From positions 9,982,001 through 10,046,000 of the forward strand of contig CM082593.2 of assembly GCA_040954595.2 (NCBI GenBank): 64,000 nucleotides of DNA. Direction: 5' to 3'. The notes below the pieces were generated by a model that was not told the origin of the DNA, made no database searches, and saw nothing but the letters and a program-made list of their open reading frames with translations. Shown one piece after another: positions 36,425 through 51,900 of this stretch; the stretch's first letter is position 1; each line of letters starts with the position of its first letter. The stretch comes from Balanoglossus misakiensis. Lineage: Eukaryota > Hemichordata. Position numbers and translations under genes: made by a program.

Positions 36425-39189
36425 ATCCCTGGGTTAATACGTGTCCAAAAGCAATTTTATTTGACATTGCTAATGCAGCGATGACATTGAATCTGATTCT
36501 TTGCATCAGGGTAAATTGTGATGCAAGCTTGATGATGCAGCCCGGTAGATAGTGATGGAAACACTTCACTTTGACATGGGTATTTAATGCATGTGCATGG
36601 GTATTTAATGTTGACTGTAAATCCCCAGGTTAATTCTTGGCCAAAAGCACTGTAATTTGACATTGCTAATGCTACCGTGACACTAAATCTGATTCTTTGC
36701 ATCAGGGTAAATTGTGAAGCAAGCTTGATGATGCATCATGATAGATGGTGTTTCAAGCCCTTCACATTGACATTGGAATATAACGCATATGGGGATTGAA
36801 AGTTGATTGTGAATCCCCAGGTTAATACTTGGCTAAAAGCACTGTAATTTAAAATTGCTAATGCAATGGTGACATTGAATTTGATTCTTTGCATTAGGGG
36901 AAATGGTGTAGGAAGCCTAATGGTGCATCAGAGTAGATGGTGATGCAAGCTCTGCACTTTGACATAGGTATTTAATGCATATGCATGTGTATTTAATGTT
37001 GACTGTAAATCATCAGGTTAATACGTGGCCATAAGAACTGTAATTTGACATTGCTAATGCAACAATGATATTGAATCTGATTCTTTGCATCAGGGTTAAT
37101 GGCATTGCAGGCTTGATGATGCATCCCGGTAGATAGTGAGGCAAACACTTCACTTTGACATGGGTATTTAATGCATGCACATTGATATCTAAAGTTGACT
37201 CTAAATCCCGAGGTTATCCCATGGCCAAAAGCACTGTAATTTTAAATTACTAATGCAAGGGTGACATTGAATATGGGTAAATGGTGAAGCAAACGTGATG
37301 ATGCATCAGGATAGATGGTGTTTCAAGCCCTTCACATTGACTTTTGAATATAATGCATATGGGGATTTAAAGATGATTATAAATCCCTAGGTTAAGACAT
37401 GGCCAAAAGAACTTTTATTTGATATTGCTAATGCAACAGTGACATTGAATCTGATTCTATGCATCAGGGTAAATGGCGAAGCAAGCTTAATGATGCATGA
37501 GGACAGATGGTGTTACAAGCCCTTCACATTCACATTGGAATATAACGCATTTGGGGATTTGAAGTTGACTGTAAATCCTCAGGTTAATACGTGGCCAAAA
37601 GCAATTTTATTTGACATTGCTAATGCAATGGTGACATTGAATCTGATCCTATGCATCAGGGTAAATGGCGATGCAGGCTTGATGATGCATCACGGTAGAT
37701 AGTGATGCAAACAGTTCACTTTGACATGGGTTTAAATGGATATGGGGATTTCAAGTTGATTACAAATCCCTGGGTTAATACGTGTCCAAAAGCAATGTAA
37801 TTTGACATTGCTAATGAAATGGTGACATTGAATGTAATTCTTTGCATTAGGGGAAATGGCTAAGCAAGCTTAATGATGCATTGGACTAGATGGTGATGCA
37901 AGCTATGCATTTTGACATACATATTTAATGCATATGCATGGATATTTAATGTTGACTATAAATCCTCAGGTGAATACATGGCCATAAGCACTATAATTTG
38001 ACATTGCTAATGAAATGGTGACACTGAATCTGATTCTTTGCATAAGGGCAAATGGCGAAGCAAGCTTAATGATGCATCAGGATAGATGGTGTTTTAAGCC
38101 CCTCACATTGACATTGGAATATAACGCATATGGGGATTTAAAGTTAATTGTAAATACCCAGGTTAATACATGGCCAAAAGCACTGTAATTTAAAATTGCT
38201 AATGCAATGGTGATATTGAATGTGATTCTTTGCATTAGGGGAACTGGCGTAGCAATCCTAATAGTGCATCAGAGTAGATGGTGATGCAAGCTCTGCACTT
38301 TGACATAGGTATTTAATGCATATGCATGTGTATTTAATGTTGACTATAAATCCTCAGGTGAATACATGGCCATAAACACTATAATTTGACATTGCTAATG
38401 AAATGGTGACACTGAATCTGATTCTTTGCATCAGGGCATATTGTGAAGCATGCTTGATGATGCATTAGGGTCAATAGTGATGGAAACACTGCACTATGAC
38501 ATGGGTATTTAATGCATACGCATTGATATTTACAGTTGACTCTTAATCCCGAGGTTAATACATGGCTAAAAGCACTGTAATTTAAAATTACTAATGCAGA
38601 GGTTACATTGAATATGGGTAAATGGTGAAGCAAGCTTGAAGATGCATCAGGGTAGCTGGTGTTTCAAGCCCTTCACATTGACATTGGAATATAATGCATA
38701 TGGGGATTTAAAATTGATTGTAAATCCCTAGGTTAATACATGGCCAAAAGCACTGTAATTTAAAATTGCTAATGCAATGGTGACATTGAATGTGATTCTT
38801 TGCATCAGGGCATATTGTGAAGCATGCTTGATGATGCATTAGGGTCAATAGTGATGGAAACACTGCACTATGACATGGGTATTTAATGCATACGCATTGA
38901 TATTTACAGTTGACTCTTAATCCTGAGGTTAATACATGGCTAAAAGCACTGTAATTTAAAATTACTAATGCAAAGGTTACATTGAATATGGGTAAATGGT
39001 GAAGCAAGCTTGAAGATGCATCAGGGTAGATGGTGTTTCAAGCCCTTCACATTGACATTGGAATATAATGCATATGGGGATTTAAAATTGATTGTAAATC
39101 GCTAGGTTAATACGTGGCCAAAAGCAATTTTATTTGACATTGCTAATGCAACGATGACATTGAATCCGATTCTTTGTATCAGGGTAAAT

Positions 39190-40390
39190 GGCGATGCAAG
39201 CTTGATGATGCATCACGGTAGATAGTGATGCAAACACTTCACTTTGACATGGGCATTAAATGCATATGGGGATTTCAAGTTGATTACAAATCCCTGGGTT
39301 AATACGCGTCCAAAAGCACTGTAATTTGACATTGCTAATGCGATGTTGACATTGAATGTAATTCTCCGCATTAGGGCAAATGGCAAAGCAAGCTTAATGA
39401 TGCAATGGAGTAGACGGTGATGCATGCTATGCATTTTGACATAGGTATTTAATGCATGTGCATGGGTATTTAATGTTGAATGTAAATTCCCAGGTTAAAA
39501 CATCTCCAAAAGCACTGTAATTTAAAATTGCTAATGTAAGGGTGACATTGAATCTGATTCTTTGCATTATGGGAAATGGCGTAGCAAGCCTAATGATCCA
39601 TCTGAGTAGATGGTGATGCAAGCTAAGCATTTTGATATAGGTACTAAATGTATATACATGGGTATTTAAAGTTGTCTGTAAATCCCCAGGTTAATACTTG
39701 GCAAAAAGCAATTTTATTTGACATTGCTAATGAAATGGTGACACTGAATCTGATTCTTTGCATCAGGGTAAATGGCGATGCAAGCTTGATGATGCATCAC
39801 GGTAGATAGTGATGCAAACACTTCACTTTGACATGGGCATTAAATGCATATGGGGATTTCAAGTTGATTACAAATCCCTGGGTTAATACGCGTCCAAAAG
39901 CACTGTAATTTGACATTGCTAATGCGATGTTGACATTGAATGTAATTCTCCGCGTTAGGGCAAATGGCAAAGCAAGCTTAATGATGCAATGGAGTAGACG
40001 GTGATGCAAGCTATGCATTTTGACATAGGTATTTAATGCATGTGCATGGGTATTTAATGTTGAATGTAAATTCCCAGGTTAATACATCTCCAAAAGCACT
40101 GTAATTTAAAATTGCTAATGTAAGGGTGACATTGAATCTGATTCTTTGCATTATGGGAAATGGCGTAGCAAGCCTAATGATCGATCTGAGTAGATGGTGA
40201 TGCAAGCTAAGCATTTTGATAGAGGTACTAAATGTATAAACATGGGTATTTAAAGTTGTCTGTAAATCCCCAGATTAATACTTGGCAAAAAGCAATTTTA
40301 TTTGACATTGCTAATGAAATGGTGACACTGAATCTGATTCTTTGCATCAGGGTAAATGGCGATGCAAGCTTGATGATGCATCCCGGTAGA
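39190..40390. repeat. Satellite-2 three-monomer duplication, period 584 bp
   Basis: The monomer series at 39,213-39,790 repeats at 39,797-40,374 with only a few substitutions. All landmarks are shifted by 584 bases. Confidence 0.85.
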
Positions 40391-42114
40391 TAGTGATGCA
40401 AACACTTCACTGTGACATGGGTAGTAAATGCATATGGGGATTAAAAGTTGACTGAAAATCCCTGGGTTAATACAAGTCCAAAAGCACTGAAATTTGACAT
40501 AGCTAATACAATGGTGACATTGAATGTGATTCTTTGCATTAGGGGAAATGGCGTAGCAAGCCTAATGATGCATCAGTGTAGATGGTGATCCAAGCTATGC
40601 TTTTTGACATAGGTATTTAATGCATGTGCATGGGTATTTAATGTTGACTGTAAATCCCTGGGTTAATACAAATCCAAAATCACTTTAATTTGACATTGCT
40701 AATACAACGGTGTCATTTAATCTGATTCTTTGCATCAGGGCAAATTGCGAAGCAAGCTTAATGATGCATCGGAGTATATGGTGATGCAAGCTATGCACTT
40801 TGACATACGTATTTAATGCATATGCATGGGTATTTAATGTTGACTGTAAATCCCCAGGTTAATAAGTGGCCAAAAGCACTGTAATTTGACATTGCTAATG
40901 CTACCGTGACATTAAATCTGATTCTTTGCATTAGGGTAAATTGTGAAGCAAGCTTGATGATGCATCAGGATAGATGGTGTTTTAAGCCCCTCACATTGAC
41001 ATTGGAATATAACGCATATGGGGATTTAAAGTTAATTGTAAATACCCAGGTTAATACATGGCCAAAAGCACTGTAATTTAAAATTGCTAATGCAATGGTG
41101 ATATTGAATGTGATTCTTTGCATTAGGGGAACTGGCGTAGCAATCCTAACAGTGCATCAGAGTAGATGGTGATGCAAGCTCTGCACTTTGACATAGGTAT
41201 TTAATGCATATGCATGTGTATTTAATGTTGACTATAAATCCTCAGGTGAATACATGGCCATAAACACTATAATTTGACATTGCTAATGAAATGGTGACAC
41301 TGAATCTGATTCTTTGCATCAGGGCATATTGTGAAGCATGCTTGATGATGCATTAGGGTCAATAGTGATGGAAACACTGCACTATGACATGGGTATTTAA
41401 TGCATACGCATTGATATTTACAGTTGACTCTAAATCCCGAGGTTTATACATGGCTAAAAGCGCTGTAATTTAAAATTACTAATGCAAAGGTTACATTGAA
41501 TATGGGTAAATGGTGAAGCAAGCTTGAAGATGCATCAGGGTAGCTGGTGTTTCAAGCCCTTCACATTGACATTGGAATATAATGCATATCGGGATTTAAA
41601 ATTGATTGTAAATCCCTAGTTTAATACATGGCCAAAAGCACTGTAATTTAAAATTGCTAATGCAATGGTGACATTGAATGTGATTCTTTGCATCAGGGCA
41701 TATTGTGAAGCATGCTTGATGATGCATTAGGGTCAATAGTGATGGAAACACTGCACTATGACATGGGTATTTAATGCATACGCATTGATATTTACAGTTG
41801 ACTCTTAATCCCGAGGTTAATACATGGTTAAAAGCACTGTAATTTAAAATTACTAATGCAAAGGTTACATTGAATATGGGTAAATGGTGAAGCAAGCTTG
41901 AAGATGCATCAGGGTAGATGGTGTTTCAAGCCCTTCACATTGACATTGGAATATAATGCATACGGGGATTTAAAATTGATTGTAAATCCCTAGGTTAATA
42001 CGTGGCCAAAAGCAATTTTATTTGACATTGCTAATGCAACGATGACATTGAATCCGATTCTTTGTATCAGGGTAAATGGCGATGCAAGCTTGATGATGCA
42101 TCACGGTAGATAGT

Positions 42115-45100
42115 GATGCAAACACTTCACTTTGACATGGGCATTAAATGCATATGGGGATTTCAAGTTGATTACAAATCCCTGGGTTAATACGCGTCCA
42201 AAAGCACTGTAATTTGACATTGCTAATGCGATGTTGTCATTGAATGTAATTCTCCGCATTAGGGCAAATTGGAAAGCAAGCTTAATGATGCAATGGAGTA
42301 GACGGTGATGCAAGCTATGCATTTTGACATAGGTATTTAATGCATGTGCATGGGTATTTAATGTTGAATGTAAATTCCCAGGTTAATACATCTCCAAAAG
42401 CACTGTAATTTAAAATTGCTAATGTAAGGGTGACATTGAATCTGATTCTTTGCATTATGGGAAATGGCGTAGCAAGCCTAATGATCCATCTGAGTAGATG
42501 GTGATGCAAGCTAAGCATTTTGATATAGGTACTAAATGTATATACATGGGTATTTAAAGTTGTGTGTAAATCCCCAGGTTAATACTTGGCAAAAAGCAAT
42601 TTTATTTGACATTGCTAATGAAATGGTGACACTGAATCTGATTCTTTGCATCAGGGTAAATGGCGATGCAAGCTTGATGATGCATCCGGGTAGATAGTGA
42701 TGCAAACACTTCACTGTGACATGGGTATTAAATGCATATGGGGATTAAAAGTTGACTGAAAATCCCTGGGTTAATACAAGTCCAAAAGCACTGAAATTTG
42801 ACATAGCTAATACAATGGTGACATTGAATGTGATTCTTTGCATTAGGGGAAATGGCGTAGCAAGCCTAATGATGCATCAGTGTAGATGGTGATCCAAGCT
42901 ATGCTATTTGACATAGGTATTTAATGCATGTGCATGGGTATTTAATGTTGACTGTAAATCCCTGGGTTAATACAAATCCAAAATCACTGTAATTTGACAT
43001 TGCTAATACAACGGTGTCATTTAATCTGATTCTTTGCATCAGGGCAAATTGCGAAGCAAGCTTAATGATGCATCGGAGTATATGGTGATGCAAGCTATGC
43101 ACTTTGACATACGTATTTAATGCATACGCATGGGTATTTAATGTTGACTGTAAATCCCCAGGTTAATAAGTGGCCAAAAGCACTGTAATTTGACATTGCT
43201 AATGCTACCGTGACATTAAATCTGATTCTTTGCATTAGGGTAAATTGTGAAGCAAGCTTGATGATGCATCAGGATAGATGGTGTTTTAAGCCCCTCACAT
43301 TGACATTGGAATATAACGCATATGGGGATTTAAAGTTAATTGTAAATACCCAGGTTAATACATGGCCAAAAGCACTGTAATTTAAAATTGCTAATGCAAT
43401 GGTGATATTGAATGTGATTCTTTGCATTAGGGGAACTGGCGTAGCAATCCTAACAGTGCATCAGAGTAGATGGTGATGCAAGCTCTGCACTTTGACATAG
43501 GTATTTAATGCATATGCATGTGTATTTAATGTTGACTATAAATCCTCAGGTGAATACATGGCCATAAACACTATAATTTGACATTGCTAATGAAATGGTG
43601 ACACTGAATCTGATTCTTTGCATCAGGGCATATTGTGAAGCATGCTTGATGATGCATTAGGGTCAATAGTGATGGAAACACTGCACTATGACATGGGTAT
43701 TTAATGCATACGCATTGATATTTACAGTTGACTCTAAATCCCGAGGTTTATACATGGCTAAAAGCGCTGTAATTTAAAATTACTAATGCAAAGGTTACAT
43801 TGAATATGGGTAAATGGTGAAGCAAGCTTGAAGATGCATCAGGGTAGCTGGTGTTTCAAGCCCTTCACATTGACATTGGAATATAATGCATATGGGGATT
43901 TAAAATTGATTGTAAATCCCTAGTTTAATACATGGCCAAAAGCACTGTAATTTAAAATTGCTAATGCAATGGTGACATTGAATGTGATTCTTTGCATCAG
44001 GGCATATTGTGAAGCATGCTTGATGATGCATTAGGGTCAATAGTGATGGAAACACTTCACTTTGACATGGGCATTAAATGCATATGGGGATTTCAAGTTG
44101 ATTACAAATCCCTGGGTTAATACGCGTCCAAAAGCACTGTAATTTGACATTGCTAATGCGATGTTGTCATTGAATGTAATTCTCCGCATTAGGGCAAATG
44201 GCAAAGCAAGCTTAATGATGCAATGGAGTAGACGGTGATGCAAGCTATGCATTTTGACATAGGTATTTAATGCATGTGCATGGGTATTTAATGTTGAATG
44301 TAAATTCCCAGGTTAATACATCTCCAAAAGCACTGTAATTTAAAATTGCTAATGTAAGGGTGACATTGAATCTGATTCTTTGCATTATGGGAAATGGCGT
44401 AGCAAGCCTAATGATCCATCTGAGTAGATGGTGATGCAAGCTAAGCATTTTGATATAGGTACTAAATGTATATACATGGGTATTTAAAGTTGTGTGTAAA
44501 TCCCCAGGTTAATACTTGGCAAAAAGCAATTTTATTTGACATTGCTAATGAAATGGTGACACTGAATCTGATTCTTTGCATCAGGGTAAATGGCGATGCA
44601 AGCTTGATGATGCATCCGGGTAGATAGTGATGCAAACACTTCACTGTGACATGGGTATTAAATGCATATGGGGATTAAAAGTTGACTGAAAATCCCTGGG
44701 TTAATACAAGTCCAAAAGCACTGAAATTTGACATAGCTAATACAATGGTGACATTGAATGTGATTCTTTGCATTAGGGGAAATGGCGTAGCAAGCCTAAT
44801 GATGCATCAGTGTAGATGGTGATCCAAGCTATGCTATTTGACATAGGTATTTAATGCATGTGCATGGGTATTTAATGTTGACTGTAAATCCCTGGGTTAA
44901 AACAAATCCAAAATCACTGTAATTTGACATTGCTAATACAACGGTGTCATTTAATCTGATTCTTTGCATCAGGGCAAATTGCGAAGCAAGCTTAATGATG
45001 CATCGGAGTATATGGTGATGCAAGCTATGCACTTTGACATACGTATTTAATGCATACGCATGGGTATTTAATGTTGACTGTAAATCCCCAGGTTAATAAG

Positions 45101-45960
45101 TGGCCAAAAGCACTGTAATTTGACATTGCTAATGCTACCGTGACACTAAATCTGATTCTTTGCATTAGGGTAAATTGTGAAGCAAGCTTGATGATGCATC
45201 AGGATAGATGGTGTTTTAAGCCCCTCACATTGACATTGGAATATAACGCATATGGGGATTTAAAGTTAATTGTAAATACCCAGGTTAATACATGGCCAAA
45301 AGCACTGTAATTTAAAATTGCTAATGCAATGGTGACATTGAATGTGATTCTTTGCATTAGGGGAACTGGCGTAGCAATCCTAATAGTGCATCAGAGTAGA
45401 TGGTGATGCAAGCTCTGCACTTTGACATAGGTATTTAATGCATATGCATGTGTATTTAATGTTGACTATAAATCCTCAGGTGAATACATGGCCATAAACA
45501 CTATAATTTGACATTGCTAATGAAATGGTGACACTGAATCTGATTCTTTGCATCAGGGCATATTGTGAAGCATGCTTGATGATGCATTAGGGTCAATAGT
45601 GATGGAAACACTGCACTATGACATGGGTATTTAATGCATACACATTGATATTTACAGTTGACTCTAAATCCCGAGGTTTATACATGGCTAAAAGCGCTGT
45701 AATTTAAAATTACTAATGCAAAGGTTACATTGAATATGGGTAAATGGTGAAGCAAGCTTGAAGATGCATCAGGGTAGCTGGTGTTTCAAGCCCTTCACAT
45801 TGACATTGGAATATAATGCATATGGGGATTTAAAATTGATTGTAAATCCCTAGGTTAATACATGGCCAAAAGCACTGTAATTTAAAATTGCTAATGCAAT
45901 GGTGACATTGAATGTGATTCTTTGCATCAGGGCATATTGTGAAGCATGCTTGATGATGCA
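42115..45960. repeat. Satellite-2 ten-monomer duplication, period 1,930 bp
   Basis: Landmarks at 42,315, 42,532 and 42,899 reappear at 44,245, 44,462 and 44,829, each 1,930 bases on. At the left edge the offset is 1,936 because copy two begins inside a hybrid monomer (44,022-44,075). Confidence 0.88.
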
Positions 45961-48900
45961 TTAGGGTCAATAGTGATGGAAACACTGCACTATGACATGG
46001 GTATTTAATGCATACGCATTGATATTTACAGTTGACTCTTAATCCCGAGGTTAATACATGGCTAAAAGCACTGTAATTTAAAATTACTAATGCAAAGGTT
46101 ACATTGAATATGGGTAAATGGTGAAGCAAGCTTGAAGATGCATCAGGGTAGATGGTGTTTCAAGCCCTTCACATTGACATTGGAATATAATGCATATGGG
46201 GATTTAAAATTGATTGTAAATCCCTAGGTTAATACGTGGCCAAAAGCAATTTTATTGGACATTGCTAATGCAACGATGACATTGAATCCGATTCTTTGTA
46301 TCAGGGTAAATGGCGATGCAAGCTTGATGATGCATCACGGTAGATAGTGATGCAAACACTTCACTTTGACATGGGCAGTAAATGCATATGGGGATTTCAA
46401 GTTGATTACAAATCCCTGGGTTAATACGCGTCCAAAAGCACTGTAATTTGACATTGCTAATGCGATGTTAACATTGAATGTAATTCTCCGCATTAGGGCA
46501 AATGGCAAAGCAAGCTTAATGATGCAATGGAGTAGACGGTGATGCAAGCTATGCATTTTGACATAGGTATTTAATGCATGTGCATGGGTATTTAATGTTG
46601 AATGTAAATTCCCAGGTTAATACATCTCCAAAAGCACTGTAATTTAAAATTGCTAATGTAAGGGTGACATTGAATCTGATTCTTTGCATTATGGGAAATG
46701 GCGTAGCAAGCCTAATGATCCATCTGAGTAGATGGTGATGCAAGCTAAGCATTTTGACATAGGTACTAAATGTATATACATGGGTATTTAAAGTTGTGTG
46801 TAAATCCCCAGGTTAATACATGGCCATAAGCTCTATAATTTGACATTGCTAATGAAATGGTGACACTGAATCTGATTCTTTGCATCAGGGCATATTGTGA
46901 AGCATGCTTGATGATGTATTAGGGTCAACAGTGATGGAAACACTGCACTATGACATGGGTATTTAATGCATACGCATTGATATTTACAGTTGACTCTAAA
47001 TCCCGAGGTTAATACATGGCTAAAAGCGCTGTAATTTAAAATTACTAATGCAAAGGTTACATTGAATATGGGTAAATGGTGAAGCAAGCTTCAAGATGCA
47101 TCAGGGTAGATGGTGTTTCAAGCCCTTCACATTGACTTGGAATATAATGCATATGGGGATTTAAAATTGATTGTAAATCCCTAGGTTAATACGTGGCCAA
47201 AAGCAATTTTATTTGACATTGCTAATGCAACGATGACATTGAATCCGATTCTTTGCATCAGGGTAAATGGCGATGCAAGCTTGATGATGCATCATGGTAG
47301 ATAGTGATGCAAACACTTCACTTTGACATGGGCATTAAATGCATATGGGGATTTCAAGTTGATTACAAATCCCTGGATTAATACGCGTCCAAAAGCACTG
47401 TAATTTGACATTGCTAATGCGATGTTGACATTGAATGTAATTCTCCGCATTAGGGCAAATGGCAAAGCAAGCTTAATGATGCAATGGAGTAGACGGTGAT
47501 GCAAGCTATGCATTTTGACATAGGTATTTAATGCATGTGCTTGGGTATTTAATGTTGAATGTAAATTCCCAGGTTAATACATCTCCAAAAGCACTGTAAT
47601 TTAAAATTGCTAATGTAAGGGTGACATTGAATCTGATTCTTTGCATTATGGGAAATGGCGTAGCAAGCCTAATGATCCATCTGAGTAGATGGTGATGCAA
47701 GCTAAGCAGTTTGATATAGGTACTAAATGTATATACATGGGTATTTAAAGTTGTCTGTAAATCCCCAGGTTAATACTTGGCAAAAAGCAATTTTATTTGA
47801 CATTGCTAATGAAATGGTGACACTGAATCTGATTCTTTGCATCAGGGTAAATGGCGATGCAAGCTTGATGATGCATCCGGGTAGATAGTGATGCAAACAC
47901 TTCACTGTGACATGGGTATTAAATGCATATGGGGATTAAAAGTTGACTGAAAATCCCTGGGTTAATACAAGTCCAAAAGCACTGAAATTTGACATAGCTA
48001 ATACAATGGTGACATTGAATGTGATTCTTTGCATTAGGGGAAATGGCGTAGCAAGCCTAATGATGCATCAGTGTAGATGGTGATCCAAGCTATGCTATTT
48101 GACATAGGTATTTAATGCATGTGCATGGGTATTTAATGTTGACTGTAAATCCCTGGGTTAATACAAATCCAAAATCACTGTAATTTGACATTGCTAATAC
48201 AACGGTGTCATTTAATCTGATTCTTTGCATCAGGGCAAATTGCGAAGCAAGCTTAATGATGCATCGGAGTATATGGTGATGCAAGCTATGCACTTTGACA
48301 TACGTATTTAATGCATACGCATGGGTATTTAATGTTGACTGTAAATCCCCAGGTTAATAAGTGGCCAAAAGCACTGTAATTTGACATTGCTAATGCTACC
48401 GTGACATTAAATCTGATTCTTTGCATTAGGGTAAATTGTGAAGCAAGCTTGATGATGCATCAGGATAGATGGTGTTTTAAGCCCCTCACATTGACATTGG
48501 AATATAACGCATATGGGGATTTAAAGTTAATTGTAAATACCCAGGTTAATACATGGCCAAAAGCACTGTAATTTAAAATTGCTAATGCAATGGTGATATT
48601 GAATGTGATTCTTTGCATTAGGGGAACTGGCGTAGCAATCCTAACAGTGCATCAGAGTAGATGGTGATGCAAGCTCTGCACTTTGACATAGGTATTTAAT
48701 GCATATGCATGTGTATTTAATGTTGACTATAAATCCTCAGGTGAATACATGGCCATAAACACTATAATTTGACATTGCTAATGAAATGGTGACACTGAAT
48801 CTGATTCTTTGCATCAGGGCATATTGTGAAGCATGCTTGATGATGCATTAGGGTCAATAGTGATGGAAACACTGCACTATGACATGGGTATTTAATGCAT

Positions 48901-51900
48901 ACGCATTGATATTTACAGTTGACTCTAAATCCCGAGGTTTATACATGGCTAAAAGCGCTGTAATTTAAAATTACTAATGCAAAGGTTACATTGAATATGG
49001 GTAAATGGTGAAGCAAGCTTGAAGATGCATCAGGGTAGCTGGTGTTTCAAGCCCTTCACATTGACATTGGAATATAATGCATATGGGGATTTAAAATTGA
49101 TTGTAAATCCCTAGTTTAATACATGGCCAAAAGCACTGTAATTTAAAATTGCTAATGCAATGGTGACATTGAATGTGATTCTTTGCATCAGGGCATATTG
49201 TGAAGCATGCTTGATGATGCATTAGGGTCAATAGTGATGGAAACACTTCACTTTGACATGGGCATTAAATGCATATGGGGATTTCAAGTTGATTACAAAT
49301 CCCTGGGTTAATACGCGTCCAAAAGCACTGTAATTTGACATTGCTAATGCGATGTTGTCATTGAATGTAATTCTCCGCATTAGGGCAAATGGCAAAGCAA
49401 GCTTAATGATGCAATGGAGTAGACGGTGATGCAAGCTATGCATTTTGACATAGGTATTTAATGCATGTGCATGGGTATTTAATGTTGAATGTAAATTCCC
49501 AGGTTAATACATCTCCAAAAGCACTGTAATTTAAAATTGCTAATGTAAGGGTGACATTGAATCTGATTCTTTGCATTATGGGAAATGGCGTAGCAAGCCT
49601 AATGATCCATCTGAGTAGATGGTGATGCAAGCTAAGCATTTTGATATAGGTACTAAATGTATATACATGGGTATTTAAAGTTGTGTGTAAATCCCCAGGT
49701 TAATACTTGGCAAAAAGCAATTTTATTTGACATTGCTAATGAAATGGTGACACTGAATCTGATTCTTTGCATCAGGGTAAATGGCGATGCAAGCTTGATG
49801 ATGCATCCGGGTAGATAGTGATGCAAACACTTCACTGTGACATGGGTATTAAATGCATATGGGGATTAAAAGTTGACTGAAAATCCCTGGGTTAATACAA
49901 GTCCAAAAGCACTGAAATTTGACATAGCTAATACAATGGTGACATTGAATGTGATTCTTTGCATTAGGGGAAATGGCGTAGCAAGCCTAATGATGCATCA
50001 GTGTAGATGGTGATCCAAGCTATGCTATTTGACATAGGTATTTAATGCATGTGCATGGGTATTTAATGTTGACTGTAAATCCCTGGGTTAAAACAAATCC
50101 AAAATCACTGTAATTTGACATTGCTAATACAACGGTGTCATTTAATCTGATTCTTTGCATCAGGGCAAATTGCGAAGCAAGCTTAATGATGCATCGGAGT
50201 ATATGGTGATGCAAGCTATGCACTTTGACATACGTATTTAATGCATACGCATGGGTATTTAATGTTGACTGTAAATCCCCAGGTTAATAAGTGGCCAAAA
50301 GCACTGTAATTTGACATTGCTAATGCTACCGTGACACTAAATCTGATTCTTTGCATTAGGGTAAATTGTGAAGCAAGCTTGATGATGCATCAGGATAGAT
50401 GGTGTTTTAAGCCCCTCACATTGACATTGGAATATAACGCATATGGGGATTTAAAGTTAATTGTAAATACCCAGGTTAATACATGGCCAAAAGCACTGTA
50501 ATTTAAAATTGCTAATGCAATGGTGACATTGAATGTGATTCTTTGCATTAGGGGAACTGGCGTAGCAATCCTAATAGTGCATCAGAGTAGATGGTGATGC
50601 AAGCTCTGCACTTTGACATAGGTATTTAATGCATATGCATGTGTATTTAATGTTGACTATAAATCCTCAGGTGAATACATGGCCATAAACACTATAATTT
50701 GACATTGCTAATGAAATGGTGACACTGAATCTGATTCTTTGCATCAGGGCATATTGTGAAGCATGCTTGATGATGCATTAGGGTCAATAGTGATGGAAAC
50801 ACTGCACTATGACATGGGTATTTAATGCATACACATTGATATTTACAGTTGACTCTAAATCCCGAGGTTTATACATGGCTAAAAGCGCTGTAATTTAAAA
50901 TTACTAATGCAAAGGTTACATTGAATATGGGTAAATGGTGAAGCAAGCTTGAAGATGCATCAGGGTAGCTGGTGTTTCAAGCCCTTCACATTGACATTGG
51001 AATATAATGCATATGGGGATTTAAAATTGATTGTAAATCCCTAGGTTAATACATGGCCAAAAGCACTGTAATTTAAAATTGCTAATGCAATGGTGACATT
51101 GAATGTGATTCTTTGCATCAGGGCATATTGTGAAGCATGCTTGATGATGCATTAGGGTCAATAGTGATGGAAACACTGCACTATGACATGGGTATTTAAT
51201 GCATACGCATTGATATTTACAGTTGACTCTTAATCCCGAGGTTAATACATGGCTAAAAGCACTGTAATTTAAAATTACTAATGCAAAGGTTACATTGAAT
51301 ATGGGTAAATGGTGAAGCAAGCTTGAAGATGCATCAGGGTAGATGGTGTTTCAAGCCCTTCACATTGACATTGGAATATAATGCATATGGGGATTTAAAA
51401 TTGATTGTAAATCCCTAGGTTAATACGTGGCCAAAAGCAATTTTATTGGACATTGCTAATGCAACGATGACATTGAATCCGATTCTTTGTATCAGGGTAA
51501 ATGGCGATGCAAGCTTGATGATGCATCACGGTAGATAGTGATGCAAACACTTCACTTTGACATGGGCAGTAAATGCATATGGGGATTTCAAGTTGATTAC
51601 AAATCCCTGGGTTAATACGCGTCCAAAAGCACTGTAATTTGACATTGCTAATGCGATGTTAACATTGAATGTAATTCTCCGCATTAGGGCAAATGGCAAA
51701 GCAAGCTTAATGATGCAATGGAGTAGACGGTGATGCAAGCTATGCATTTTGACATAGGTATTTAATGCATGTGCATGGGTATTTAATGTTGAATGTAAAT
51801 TCCCAGGTTAATACATCTCCAAAAGCACTGTAATTTAAAATTGCTAATGTAAGGGTGACATTGAATCTGATTCTTTGCATTATGGGAAATGGCGTAGCAA

